NCBI RefSeq assembly: GCF_017562075.2
Contig: NW_024427746.1
Span: 1-64,000 of the forward strand
Length of the DNA stretch: 64,000 bases
Reading direction: 5' to 3'
Source: Anopheles merus
Lineage: Eukaryota; Arthropoda; Insecta; Diptera; Culicidae
The notes beneath the pieces were generated by a model, which worked only from the letters and a program-made list of their open reading frames with translations, was not told the origin of the DNA and did not search any database. Below, piece by piece: positions 23,601 through 37,500 of this stretch; the first letter of the stretch is position 1; each line of letters starts with the position of its first letter. Made by a program: the position numbers and the translations under genes.

Positions 23601-25768
23601 TGATGTATGGAGCAGTTGTAGAACTTTGTAAGACCTTTCCAAAACTGTGCCCAACGTCTGTCTAGGTCAAACAGCGACAAAGTTATGGCCATTTTTGTGT
23701 TTTTTCCCATACAAACTTTGAGCCTCAATATCTCGGAAACGGTAAGAGATAGCTCCAAAATTTATATCTGTGAAAAAGTCTTAGAATTGTCCATTGTATC
23801 TAAAAATTCACCTTTGGAGCGAATCCGTGAGATGAAATTTTTCGAAAATTTTGAGAAGTCCGAACTATAGGGTAAAATACACTAAGGTGGGGGTGGGTGA
23901 ATTGCTTATATCTTTGGAACGGAGCCCCGGAGCGAAAAATGAGCGTTTAGCAAAAGTGCTTAGAATCACGTTTTACATCCGACTAGTCGATAATAACAGC
24001 GATTTTCCGACATTGAGTTTTCCGCCACTTTTCCGCCTAAGTCCTGGTGCGCAAAATGCCCCCTTTTTGGACGTTTAGGCCGCTGCACAGGCGAAAGCAC
24101 AGCCCGGAGGGCAAAGTGATGTATGGAGCAGTTGTAGAACTTTGTAAGACCTTTCCAAAACTGTGCCCAACGTCTGTCTAGGTCAAACAGCGACAAAGTT
24201 ATGGCCATTTTTGTGTTTTTCCCCATACAAACTTTGAGCCTCAATATCTCGGAAACGGTAAGAGATAGCTCCAAAATTTATATCTGTGAAAAAGTCTTAG
24301 AATTGTCCATTGTATCTAAAAATTCACCTTTGGAGCGAATCCGTGAGATGAAATTTTTCGAAAATTTTGAGAAGTCCGAACTATAGGGTAAAATACACTA
24401 AGGTGGGGGTGGGTGAATTGCTTATATCTTTGGAACGGAGCCCCGGAGCGAAAAATGAGCGTTTAGCAAAAGTGCTTAGAATCACGTTTTACATCCGACT
24501 AGTCGATAATAACAGCGATTTTCCGACATTGAGTTTTCCGCCACTTTTCCGCCTAAGTCCTGGTGCGCAAAATGCCCCCTTTTTGGACGTTTAGGCCGCT
24601 GCACAGGCGAAAGCACAGCCCGGAGGGCAAAGTGATGTATGGAGCAGTTGTAGAACTTTGTAAGACCTTTCCAAAACTGTGCCCAACGTCTGTCTAGGTC
24701 AAATAGCGACAAAGTTATGGCCATTTTTGTGTTTTTCCCATACAAACTTTGAGCCTCAATATCTCGGAAACGGTAAGAGATAGCTCCAAAATTTATATCT
24801 GTGAAAAAGTCTTAGAATTGTCCATTGTATCTAAAAATTCACCTTTGGAGCGAATCCGTGAGATGAAATTTTTCGAAAATTTTGAGAAGTCCGAACTATA
24901 GGGTAAAATACACTAAGGTGGGGGTGGGTGAATTGCTTATATCTTTGGAACGGAGCCCCGGAGCGAAAAATGAGCGTTTAGCAAAAGTGCTTAGAATCAC
25001 GTTTTACATCCGACTAGTCGATAATAACAGCGATTTTCCGACATTGAGTTTTCCGCCACTTTTCCGCCTAAGTCCTGGTGCGCAAAATGCCCCCTTTTTG
25101 GACGTTTAGGCCGCTGCACAGGCGAAAGCACAGCCCGGAGGGCAAAGTGATGTATGGAGCAGTTGTAGAACTTTGTAAGACCTTTCCAAAACTGTGCCCA
25201 ACGTCTGTCTAGGTCAAACAGCGACAAAGTTATGGCCATTTTTGTGTTTTTCCCATACAAACTTTGAGCCTCAATATCTCGGAAACGGTAAGAGATAGCT
25301 CCAAAATTTATATCTGTGAAAAAGTCTTAGAATTGTCCATTGTATCTAAAAATTCACCTTTGGAGCGAATCCGTGAGATGAAATTTTTCGAAAATTTTGA
25401 GAAGTCCGAACTATAGGGTAAAATACACTAAGGTGGGGGTGGGTGAATTGCTTATATCTTTGGAACGGAGCCCCGGAGCGAAAAATGAGCGTTTAGCAAA
25501 AGTGCTTAGAATCACGTTTTACATCCGACTAGTCGATAATAACAGCGATTTTCCGACATTGAGTTTTCCGCCACTTTTCCGCCTAAGTCCTGGTGCGCAA
25601 AATGCCCCCTTTTTGGACGTTTAGGCCGCTGCACAGGCGAAAGCACAGCCCGGAGGGCAAAGTGATGTATGGAGCAGTTGTAGAACTTTGTAAGACCTTT
25701 CCAAAACTGTGCCCAACGTCTGTCTAGGTCAAACAGCGACAAAGTTATGGCCATTTTTGTGTTTTTCC

Positions 25769-26280
25769 CATACAAACTTTGAGCCTCAATATCTCGGAAA
25801 CGGTAAGAGATAGCTCCAAAATTTATATCTGTGAAAAAGTCTTAGAATTGTCCATTGTATCTAAAAATTCACCTTTGGAGCGAATCCGTGAGATGAAATT
25901 TTTCGAAAATTTTGAGAAGTCCGAACTATAGGGTAAAATACACTAAGGTGGGGGTGGGTGAATTGCTTATATCTTTGGAACGGAGCCCCGGAGCGAAAAA
26001 TGAGCGTTTAGCAAAAGTGCTTAGAATCACGTTTTACATCCGACTAGTCGATAATAACAGCGATTTTCCGACATTGAGTTTTCCGCCACTTTTCCGCCTA
26101 AGTCCTGGTGCGCAAAATGCCCCCTTTTTGGACGTTTAGGCCGCTGCACAGGCGAAAGCACAGCCCGGAGGGCAAAGTGATGTATGGAGCAGTTGTAGAA
26201 CTTTGTAAGACCTTTCCAAAACTGTGCCCAACGTCTGTCTAGGTCAAACGACAAAGTTATGGCCATTTTTGTGTTTTTCC
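25769..26280 (+). repeat. Core unit with a 3-bp deletion (512 bp)
   Basis: The core reads GTCAAACAGCGACAAAG; this copy reads GTCAAACGACAAAG near 26243-26256, a 3-bp loss that can be placed in more than one way because of the local CAGCGAC repetition. It is the only length change of more than one base that I found in the 51-unit core and did not spread to neighbours, so it is a private and probably recent event. Confidence 0.9.
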
Positions 26281-29200
26281 CATACAAACTTTGAGCCTCA
26301 ATATCTCGGAAACGGTAAGAGATAGCTCCAAAATTTATATCTGTGAAAAAGTCTTAGAATTGTCCATTGTATCTAAAAATTCACCTTTGGAGCGAATCCG
26401 TGAGATGAAATTTTTCGAAAATTTTGAGAAGTCCGAACTATAGGGTAAAATACACTAAGGTGGGGGTGGGTGAATTGCTTATATCTTTGGAACGGAGCCC
26501 CGGAGCGAAAAATGAGCGTTTAGCAAAAGTGCTTAGAATCACGTTTTACATCCGACTAGTCGATAATAACAGCGATTTTCCGACATTGAGTTTTCCGCCA
26601 CTTTTCCGCCTAAGTCCTGGTGCGCAAAATGCCCCCTTTTTGGACGTTTAGGCCGCTGCACAGGCGAAAGCACAGCCCGGAGGGCAAAGTGATGTATGGA
26701 GCAGTTGTAGAACTTTGTAAGACCTTTCCAAAACTGTGCCCAACGTCTGTCTAGGTCAAACAGCGACAAAGTTATGGCCATTTTTGTGTTTTTCCCATAC
26801 AAACTTTGAGCCTCAATATCTCGGAAACGGTAAGAGATAGCTCCAAAATTTATATCTGTGAAAAAGTCTTAGAATTGTCCATTGTATCTAAAAATTCACC
26901 TTTGGAGCGAATCCGTGAGATGAAATTTTTCGAAAATTTTGAGAAGTCCGAACTATAGGGTAAAATACACTAAGGTGGGGGTGGGTGAATTGCTTATATC
27001 TTTGGAACGGAGCCCCGGAGCGAAAAATGAGCGTTTAGCAAAAGTGCTTAGAATCACGTTTTACATCCGACTAGTCGATAATAACAGCGATTTTCCGACA
27101 TTGAGTTTTCCGCCACTTTTCCGCCTAAGTCCTGGTGCGCAAAATGCCCCCTTTTTGGACGTTTAGGCCGCTGCACAGGCGAAAGCACAGCCCGGAGGGC
27201 AAAGTGATGTATGGAGCAGTTGTAGAACTTTGTAAGACCTTTCCAAAACTGTGCCCAACGTCTGTCTAGGTCAAACAGCGACAAAGTTATGGCCATTTTT
27301 GTGTTTTTCCCATACAAACTTTGAGCCTCAATATCTCGGAAACGGTAAGAGATAGCTCCAAAATTTATATCTGTGAAAAAGTCTTAGAATTGTCCATTGT
27401 ATCTAAAAATTCACCTTTGGAGCGAATCCGTGAGATGAAATTTTTCGAAAATTTTGAGAAGTCCGAACTATAGGGTAAAATACACTAAGGTGGGGGTGGG
27501 TGAATTGCTTATATCTTTGGAACGGAGCCCCGGAGCGAAAAATGAGCGTTTAGCAAAAGTGCTTAGAATCACGTTTTACATCCGACTAGTCGATAATAAC
27601 AGCGATTTTCCGACATTGAGTTTTCCGCCACTTTTCCGCCTAAGTCCTGGTGCGCAAAATGCCCCCTTTTTGGACGTTTAGGCCGCTGCACAGGCGAAAG
27701 CACAGCCCGGAGGGCAAAGTGATGTATGGAGCAGTTGTAGAACTTTGTAAGACCTTTCCAAAACTGTGCCCAACGTCTGTCTAGGTCAAACAGCGACAAA
27801 GTTATGGCCATTTTTGTGTTTTTCCCATACAAACTTTGAGCCTCAATATCTCGGAAACGGTAAGAGATAGCTCCAAAATTTATATCTGTGAAAAAGTCTT
27901 AGAATTGTCCATTGTATCTAAAAATTCACCTTTGGAGCGAATCCGTGAGATGAAATTTTTCGAAAATTTTGAGAAGTCCGAACTATAGGGTAAAATACAC
28001 TAAGGTGGGGGTGGGTGAATTGCTTATATCTTTGGAACGGAGCCCCGGAGCGAAAAATGAGCGTTTAGCAAAAGTGCTTAGAATCACGTTTTACATCCGA
28101 CTAGTCGATAATAACAGCGATTTTCCGACATTGAGTTTTCCGCCACTTTTCCGCCTAAGTCCTGGTGCGCAAAATGCCCCCTTTTTGGACGTTTAGGCCG
28201 CTGCACAGGCGAAAGCACAGCCCGGAGGGCAAAGTGATGTATGGAGCAGTTGTAGAACTTTGTAAGACCTTTCCAAAACTGTGCCCAACGTCTGTCTAGG
28301 TCAAACAGCGACAAAGTTATGGCCATTTTTGTGTTTTTCCCATACAAACTTTGAGCCTCAATATCTCGGAAACGGTAAGAGATAGCTCCAAAATTTATAT
28401 CTGTGAAAAAGTCTTAGAATTGTCCATTGTATCTAAAAATTCACCTTTGGAGCGAATCCGTGAGATGAAATTTTTCGAAAATTTTGAGAAGTCCGAACTA
28501 TAGGGTAAAATACACTAAGGTGGGGGTGGGTGAATTGCTTATATCTTTGGAACGGAGCCCCGGAGCGAAAAATGAGCGTTTAGCAAAAGTGCTTAGAATC
28601 ACGTTTTACATCCGACTAGTCGATAATAACAGCGATTTTCCGACATTGAGTTTTCCGCCACTTTTCCGCCTAAGTCCTGGTGCGCAAAATGCCCCCTTTT
28701 TGGACGTTTAGGCCGCTGCACAGGCGAAAGCACAGCCCGGAGGGCAAAGTGATGTATGGAGCAGTTGTAGAACTTTGTAAGACCTTTCCAAAACTGTGCC
28801 CAACGTCTGTCTAGGTCAAACAGCGACAAAGTTATGGCCATTTTTGTGTTTTTCCCATACAAACTTTGAGCCTCAATATCTCGGAAACGGTAAGAGATAG
28901 CTCCAAAATTTATATCTGTGAAAAAGTCTTAGAATTGTCCATTGTATCTAAAAATTCACCTTTGGAGCGAATCCGTGAGATGAAATTTTTCGAAAATTTT
29001 GAGAAGTCCGAACTATAGGGTAAAATACACTAAGGCGGGGGTGGGTGAATTGCTTATATCTTTGGAACGGAGCCCCGGAGCGAAAAATGAGCGTTTAGCA
29101 AAAGTGCTTAGAATCACGTTTTACATCCGACTAGTCGATAATAACAGCGATTTTCCGACATTGAGTTTTCCGCCACTTTTCCGCCTAAGTCCTGGTGCGC

Positions 29201-30400
29201 AAAATGCCCCCTTTTTGGACGTTTAGGCCGCTGCACAGGCGAAAGCACAGCCCGGAGGGCAAAGTGATGTATGGAGCAGTTGTAGAACTTTGTAAGACCT
29301 TTCCAAAACTGTGCCCAACGTCTGTCTAGGTCAAACAGCGACAAAGTTATGGCCATTTTTGTGTTTTTCCCATACAAACTTTGACCCTTAATATCTCGGA
29401 AACGGTAAGAGATAGCTCCAAAATTTATATCTGTGAAAAAGTCTTAGAATTGTCCATTGTATCTAAAAATTCACCTTTGGAGCGAATCCGTGAGATGAAA
29501 TTTTTCGAAAATTTTGAGAAGTCCGAACTATAGGGTAAAATACACTAAGGTGGGGGTGGGTGAATTGCTTATATCTTTGGAACGGAGCCCCGGAGCGAAA
29601 AATGAGCGTTTAGCAAAAGTGCTTAGAATCACGTTTTACATCCGACTAGTCGATAATAACAGCGATTTTCCGACATTGAGTTTTCCGCCACTTTTCCGCC
29701 TAAGTCCTGGTGCGCAAAATGCCCCCTTTTTGGACGTTTAGGCCGCTGCACAGGCGAAAGCACAGCCCGGAGGGCAAAGTGATGTATGGAGCAGTTGTAG
29801 AACTTTGTAAGACCTTTCCAAAACTGTGCCCAACGTCTGTCTAGGTCAAACAGCGACAAAGTTATGGCCATTTTTGTGTTTTTCCCATACAAACTTTGAG
29901 CCTCAATATCTCGGAAACGGTAAGAGATAGCTCCAAAATTTATATCTGTGAAAAAGTCTTAGAATTGTCCATTGTATCTAAAAATTCACCTTTGGAGCGA
30001 ATCCGTGAGATGAAATTTTTCGAAAATTTTGAGAAGTCCGAACTATAGGGTAAAATACACTAAGGCGGGGGTGGGTGAATTGCTTATATCTTTGGAACGG
30101 AGCCCCGGAGCGAAAAATGAGCGTTTAGCAAAAGTGCTTAGAATCACGTTTTACATCCGACTAGTCGATAATAACAGCGATTTTCCGACATTGAGTTTTC
30201 CGCCACTTTTCCGCCTAAGTCCTGGTGCGCAAAATGCCCCCTTTTTGGACGTTTAGGCCGCTGCACAGGCGAAAGCACAGCCCGGAGGGCAAAGTGATGT
30301 ATGGAGCAGTTGTAGAACTTTGTAAGACCTTTCCAAAACTGTGCCCAACGTCTGTCTAGGTCAAACAGCGACAAAGTTATGGCCATTTTTGTGTTTTTCC

Positions 30401-33400
30401 CATACAAACTTTGAGCCTCAATATCTCGGAAACGGTAAGAGATAGCTCCAAAATTTATATCTGTGAAAAAGTCTTAGAATTGTCCATTGTATCTAAAAAT
30501 TCACCTTTGGAGCGAATCCGTGAGATGAAATTTTTCGAAAATTTTGAGAAGTCCGAACTATAGGGTAAAATACACTAAGGTGGGGGTGGGTGAATTGCTT
30601 ATATCTTTGGAACGGAGCCCCGGAGCGAAAAATGAGCGTTTAGCAAAAGTGCTTAGAATCACGTTTTACATCCGACTAGTCGATAATAACAGCGATTTTC
30701 CGACATTGAGTTTTCCGCCACTTTTCCGCCTAAGTCCTGGTGCGCAAAATGCCCCCTTTTTGGACGTTTAGGCCGCTGCACAGGCGAAAGCACAGCCCGG
30801 AGGGCAAAGTGATGTATGGAGCAGTTGTAGAACTTTGTAAGACCTTTCCAAAACTGTGCCCAACGTCTGTCTAGGTCAAACAGCGACAAAGTTATGGCCA
30901 TTTTTGTGTTTTTCCCATACAAACTTTGAGCCTCAATATCTCGGAAACGGTAAGAGATAGCTCCAAAATTTATATCTGTGAAAAAGTCTTAGAATTGTCC
31001 ATTGTATCTAAAAATTCACCTTTGGAGCGAATCCGTGAGATGAAATTTTTCGAAAATTTTGAGAAGTCCGAACTATAGGGTAAAATACACTAAGGTGGGG
31101 GTGGGTGAATTGCTTATATCTTTGGAACGGAGCCCCGGAGCGAAAAATGAGCGTTTAGCAAAAGTGCTTAGAATCACGTTTTACATCCGACTAGTCGATA
31201 ATAACAGCGATTTTCCGACATTGAGTTTTCCGCCACTTTTCCGCCTAAGTCCTGGTGCGCAAAATGCCCCCTTTTTGGACGTTTAGGCCGCTGCACAGGC
31301 GAAAGCACAGCCCGGAGGGCAAAGTGATGTATGGAGCAGTTGTAGAACTTTGTAAGACCTTTCCAAAACTGTGCCCAACGTCTGTCTAGGTCAAACAGCG
31401 ACAAAGTTATGGCCATTTTTGTGTTTTTCCCATACAAACTTTGAGCCTCAATATCTCGGAAACGGTAAGAGATAGCTCCAAAATTTATATCTGTGAAAAA
31501 GTCTTAGAATTGTCCATTGTATCTAAAAATTCACCTTTGGAGCGAATCCGTGAGATGAAATTTTTCGAAAATTTTGAGAAGTCCGAACTATAGGGTAAAA
31601 TACACTAAGGTGGGGGTGGGTGAATTGCTTATATCTTTGGAACGGAGCCCCGGAGCGAAAAATGAGCGTTTAGCAAAAGTGCTTAGAATCACGTTTTACA
31701 TCCGACTAGTCGATAATAACAGCGATTTTCCGACATTGAGTTTTCCGCCACTTTTCCGCCTAAGTCCTGGTGCGCAAAATGCCCCCTTTTTGGACGTTTA
31801 GGCCGCTGCACAGGCGAAAGCACAGCCCGGAGGGCAAAGTGATGTATGGAGCAGTTGTAGAACTTTGTAAGACCTTTCCAAAACTGTGCCCAACGTCTGT
31901 CTAGGTCAAACAGCGACAAAGTTATGGCCATTTTTGTGTTTTTCCCATACAAACTTTGAGCCTCAATATCTCGGAAACGGTAAGAGATAGCTCCAAAATT
32001 TATATCTGTGAAAAAGTCTTAGAATTGTCCATTGTATCTAAAAATTCACCTTTGGAGCGAATCCGTGAGATGAAATTTTTCGAAAATTTTGAGAAGTCCG
32101 AACTATAGGGTAAAATACACTAAGGTGGGGGTGGGTGAATTGCTTATATCTTTGGAACGGAGCCCCGGAGCGAAAAATGAGCGTTTAGCAAAAGTGCTTA
32201 GAATCACGTTTTACATCCGACTAGTCGATAATAACAGCGATTTTCCGACATTGAGTTTTCCGCCACTTTTCCGCCTAAGTCCTGGTGCGCAAAATGCCCC
32301 CTTTTTGGACGTTTAGGCCGCTGCACAGGCGAAAGCACAGCCCGGAGGGCAAAGTGATGTATGGAGCAGTTGTAGAACTTTGTAAGACCTTTCCAAAACT
32401 GTGCCCAACGTCTGTCTAGGTCAAACAGCGACAAAGTTATGGCCATTTTTGTGTTTTTCCCATACAAACTTTGAGCCTCAATATCTCGGAAACGGTAAGA
32501 GATAGCTCCAAAATTTATATCTGTGAAAAAGTCTTAGAATTGTCCATTGTATCTAAAAATTCACCTTTGGAGCGAATCCGTGAGATGAAATTTTTCGAAA
32601 ATTTTGAGAAGTCCGAACTATAGGGTAAAATACACTAAGGTGGGGGTGGGTGAATTGCTTATATCTTTGGAACGGAGCCCCGGAGCGAAAAATGAGCGTT
32701 TAGCAAAAGTGCTTAGAATCACGTTTTACATCCGACTAGTCGATAATAACAGCGATTTTCCGACATTGAGTTTTCCGCCACTTTTCCGCCTAAGTCCTGG
32801 TGCGCAAAATGCCCCCTTTTTGGACGTTTAGGCCGCTGCACAGGCGAAAGCACAGCCCGGAGGGCAAAGTGATGTATGGAGCAGTTGTAGAACTTTGTAA
32901 GACCTTTCCAAAACTGTGCCCAACGTCTGTCTAGGTCAAACAGCGACAAAGTTATGGCCATTTTTGTGTTTTTCCCATACAAACTTTGAGCCTCAATATC
33001 TCGGAAACGGTAAGAGATAGCTCCAAAATTTATATCTGTGAAAAAGTCTTAGAATTGTCCATTGTATCTAAAAATTCACCTTTGGAGCGAATCCGTGAGA
33101 TGAAATTTTTCGAAAATTTTGAGAAGTCCGAACTATAGGGTAAAATACACTAAGGTGGGGGTGGGTGAATTGCTTATATCTTTGGAACGGAGCCCCGGAG
33201 CGAAAAATGAGCGTTTAGCAAAAGTGCTTAGAATCACGTTTTACATCCGACTAGTCGATAATAACAGCGATTTTCCGACATTGAGTTTTCCGCCACTTTT
33301 CCGCCTAAGTCCTGGTGCGCAAAATGCCCCCTTTTTGGACGTTTAGGCCGCTGCACAGGCGAAAGCACAGCCCGGAGGGCAAAGTGATGTATGGAGCAGT

Positions 33401-34520
33401 TGTAGAACTTTGTAAGACCTTTCCAAAACTGTGCCCAACGTCTGTCTAGGTCAAACAGCGACAAAGTTATGGCCATTTTTGTGTTTTTCCCATACAAACT
33501 TTGAGCCTCAATATCTCGGAAACGGTAAGAGATAGCTCCAAAATTTATATCTGTGAAAAAGTCTTAGAATTGTCCATTGTATCTAAAAATTCACCTTTGG
33601 AGCGAATCCGTGAGATGAAATTTTTCGAAAATTTTGAGAAGTCCGAACTATAGGGTAAAATACACTAAGGTGGGGGTGGGTGAATTGCTTATATCTTTGG
33701 AACGGAGCCCCGGAGCGAAAAATGAGCGTTTAGCAAAAGTGCTTAGAATCACGTTTTACATCCGACTAGTCGATAATAACAGCGATTTTCCGACATTGAG
33801 TTTTCCGCCACTTTTCCGCCTAAGTCCTGGTGCGCAAAATGCCCCCTTTTTGGACGTTTAGGCCGCTGCACAGGCGAAAGCACAGCCCGGAGGGCAAAGT
33901 GATGTATGGAGCAGTTGTAGAACTTTGTAAGACCTTTCCAAAACTGTGCCCAACGTCTGTCTAGGTCAAACAGCGACAAAGTTATGGCCATTTTTGTGTT
34001 TTTCCCATACAAACTTTGAGCCTCAATATCTCGGAAACGGTAAGAGATAGCTCCAAAATTTATATCTGTGAAAAAGTCTTAGAATTGTCCATTGTATCTA
34101 AAAATTCACCTTTGGAGCGAATCCGTGAGATGAAATTTTTCGAAAATTTTGAGAAGTCCGAACTATAGGGTAAAATACACTAAGGTGGGGGTGGGTGAAT
34201 TGCTTATATCTTTGGAACGGAGCCCCGGAGCGAAAAATGAGCGTTTAGCAAAAGTGCTTAGAATCACGTTTTACATCCGACTAGTCGATAATAACAGCGA
34301 TTTTCCGACATTGAGTTTTCCGCCACTTTTCCGCCTAAGTCCTGGTGCGCAAAATGCCCCCTTTTTGGACGTTTAGGCCGCTGCACAGGCGAAAGCACAG
34401 CCCGGAGGGCAAAGTGATGTATGGAGCAGTTGTAGAACTTTGTAAGACCTTTCCAAAACTGTGCCCAACGTCTGTCTAGGTCAAACAGCGACAAAGTTAT
34501 GGCCATTTTTGTGTTTTTCC
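30401..34520 (+). repeat. Run of eight apparently identical units
   Basis: Unit starts fall at 30401, 30916, 31431, 31946, 32461, 32976, 33491 and 34006, exactly 515 bp apart. All eight carry the common state at every variable site (GAGCCTCA, GGTGGGGG, AAACAGCG, C5T5, T5). I saw no difference between them when reading line by line. A computed self-alignment is needed to be certain. Confidence 0.8.
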
Positions 34521-37500
34521 CATACAAACTTTGACCCTCAATATCTCGGAAACGGTAAGAGATAGCTCCAAAATTTATATCTGTGAAAAAGTCTTAGAAT
34601 TGTCCATTGTATCTAAAAATTCACCTTTGGAGCGAATCCGTGAGATGAAATTTTTCGAAAATTTTGAGAAGTCCGAACTATAGGGTAAAATACACTAAGG
34701 TGGGGGTGGGTGAATTGCTTATATCTTTGGAACGGAGCCCCGGAGCGAAAAATGAGCGTTTAGCAAAAGTGCTTAGAATCACGTTTTACATCCGACTAGT
34801 CGATAATAACAGCGATTTTCCGACATTGAGTTTTCCGCCACTTTTCCGCCTAAGTCCTGGTGCGCAAAATGCCCCCTTTTTGGACGTTTAGGCCGCTGCA
34901 CAGGCGAAAGCACAGCCCGGAGGGCAAAGTGATGTATGGAGCAGTTGTAGAACTTTGTAAGACCTTTCCAAAACTGTGCCCAACGTCTGTCTAGGTCAAA
35001 TAGCGACAAAGTTATGGCCATTTTTGTGTTTTTCCCATACAAACTTTAACCCTCAATATCTCGGAAACGGTAAGAGATAGCTCCAAAATTTATATCTGTG
35101 AAAAAGTCTTAGAATTGTCCATTGTATCTAAAAATTCACCTTTGGAGCGAATCCGTGAGATGAAATTTTTCGAAAATTTTGAGAAGTCCGAACTATAGGG
35201 TAAAATACACTAAGGCGGGGGTGGGTGAATTGCTTATATCTTTGGAACGGAGCCCCGGAGCGAAAAATGAGCGTTTAGCAAAAGTGCTTAGAATCACGTT
35301 TTACATCCGACTAGTCGATAATAACAGCGATTTTCCGACATTGAGTTTTCCGCCACTTTTCCGCCTAAGTCCTGGTGCGCAAAATGCCCCCTTTTTGGAC
35401 GTTTAGGCCGCTGCACAGGCGAAAGCACAGCCCGGAGGGCAAAGTGATGTATGGAGCAGTTGTAGAACTTTGTAAGACCTTTCCAAAACTGTGCCCAACG
35501 TCTGTCTAGGTCAAACAGCGACAAAGTTATGGCCATTTTTGTGTTTTTCCCATACAAACTTTGAGCCTCAATATCTCGGAAACGGTAAGAGATAGCTCCA
35601 AAATTTATATCTGTGAAAAAGTCTTAGAATTGTCCATTGTATCTAAAAATTCACCTTTGGAGCGAATCCGTGAGATGAAATTTTTCGAAAATTTTGAGAA
35701 GTCCGAACTATAGGGTAAAATACACTAAGGTGGGGGTGGGTGAATTGCTTATATCTTTGGAACGGAGCCCCGGAGCGAAAAATGAGCGTTTAGCAAAAGT
35801 GCTTAGAATCACGTTTTACATCCGACTAGTCGATAATAACAGCGATTTTCCGACATTGAGTTTTCCGCCACTTTTCCGCCTAAGTCCTGGTGCGCAAAAT
35901 GCCCCCTTTTTGGACGTTTAGGCCGCTGCACAGGCGAAAGCACAGCCCGGAGGGCAAAGTGATGTATGGAGCAGTTGTAGAACTTTGTAAGACCTTTCCA
36001 AAACTGTGCCCAACGTCTGTCTAGGTCAAACAGCGACAAAGTTATGGCCATTTTTGTGTTTTTCCCATACAAACTTTGACCCTCAATATCTCGGAAACGG
36101 TAAGAGATAGCTCCAAAATTTATATCTGTGAAAAAGTCTTAGAATTGTCCATTGTATCTAAAAATTCACCTTTGGAGCGAATCCGTGAGATGAAATTTTT
36201 CGAAAATTTTGAGAAGTCCGAACTATAGGGTAAAATACACTAAGGTGGGGGTGGGTGAATTGCTTATATCTTTGGAACGGAGCCCCGGAGCGAAAAATGA
36301 GCGTTTAGCAAAAGTGCTTAGAATCACGTTTTACATCCGACTAGTCGATAATAACAGCGATTTTCCGACATTGAGTTTTCCGCCACTTTTCCGCCTAAGT
36401 CCTGGTGCGCAAAATGCCCCCTTTTTGGACGTTTAGGCCGCTGCACAGGCGAAAGCACAGCCCGGAGGGCAAAGTGATGTATGGAGCAGTTGTAGAACTT
36501 TGTAAGACCTTTCCAAAACTGTGCCCAACGTCTGTCTAGGTCAAACAGCGACAAAGTTATGGCCATTTTTGTGTTTTTCCCATACAAACTTTGAGCCTCA
36601 ATATCTCGGAAACGGTAAGAGATAGCTCCAAAATTTATATCTGTGAAAAAGTCTTAGAATTGTCCATTGTATCTAAAAATTCACCTTTGGAGCGAATCCG
36701 TGAGATGAAATTTTTCGAAAATTTTGAGAAGTCCGAACTATAGGGTAAAATACACTAAGGTGGGGGTGGGTGAATTGCTTATATCTTTGGAACGGAGCCC
36801 CGGAGCGAAAAATGAGCGTTTAGCAAAAGTGCTTAGAATCACGTTTTACATCCGACTAGTCGATAATAACAGCGATTTTCCGACATTGAGTTTTCCGCCA
36901 CTTTTCCGCCTAAGTCCTGGTGCGCAAAATGCCCCCTTTTTGGACGTTTAGGCCGCTGCACAGGCGAAAGCACAGCCCGGAGGGCAAAGTGATGTATGGA
37001 GCAGTTGTAGAACTTTGTAAGACCTTTCCAAAACTGTGCCCAACGTCTGTCTAGGTCAAACAGCGACAAAGTTATGGCCATTTTTGTGTTTTTCCCATAC
37101 AAACTTTGACCCTTAATATCTCGGAAACGGTAAGAGATAGCTCCAAAATTTATATCTGTGAAAAAGTCTTAGAATTGTCCATTGTATCTAAAAATTCACC
37201 TTTGGAGCGAATCCGTGAGATGAAATTTTTCGAAAATTTTGAGAAGTCCGAACTATAGGGTAAAATACACTAAGGTGGGGGTGGGTGAATTGCTTATATC
37301 TTTGGAACGGAGCCCCGGAGCGAAAAATGAGCGTTTAGCAAAAGTGCTTAGAATCACGTTTTACATCCGACTAGTCGATAATAACAGCGATTTTCCGACA
37401 TTGAGTTTTCCGCCACTTTTCCGCCTAAGTCCTGGTGCGCAAAATGCCCCCTTTTTGGACGTTTAGGCCGCTGCACAGGCGAAAGCACAGCCCGGAGGGC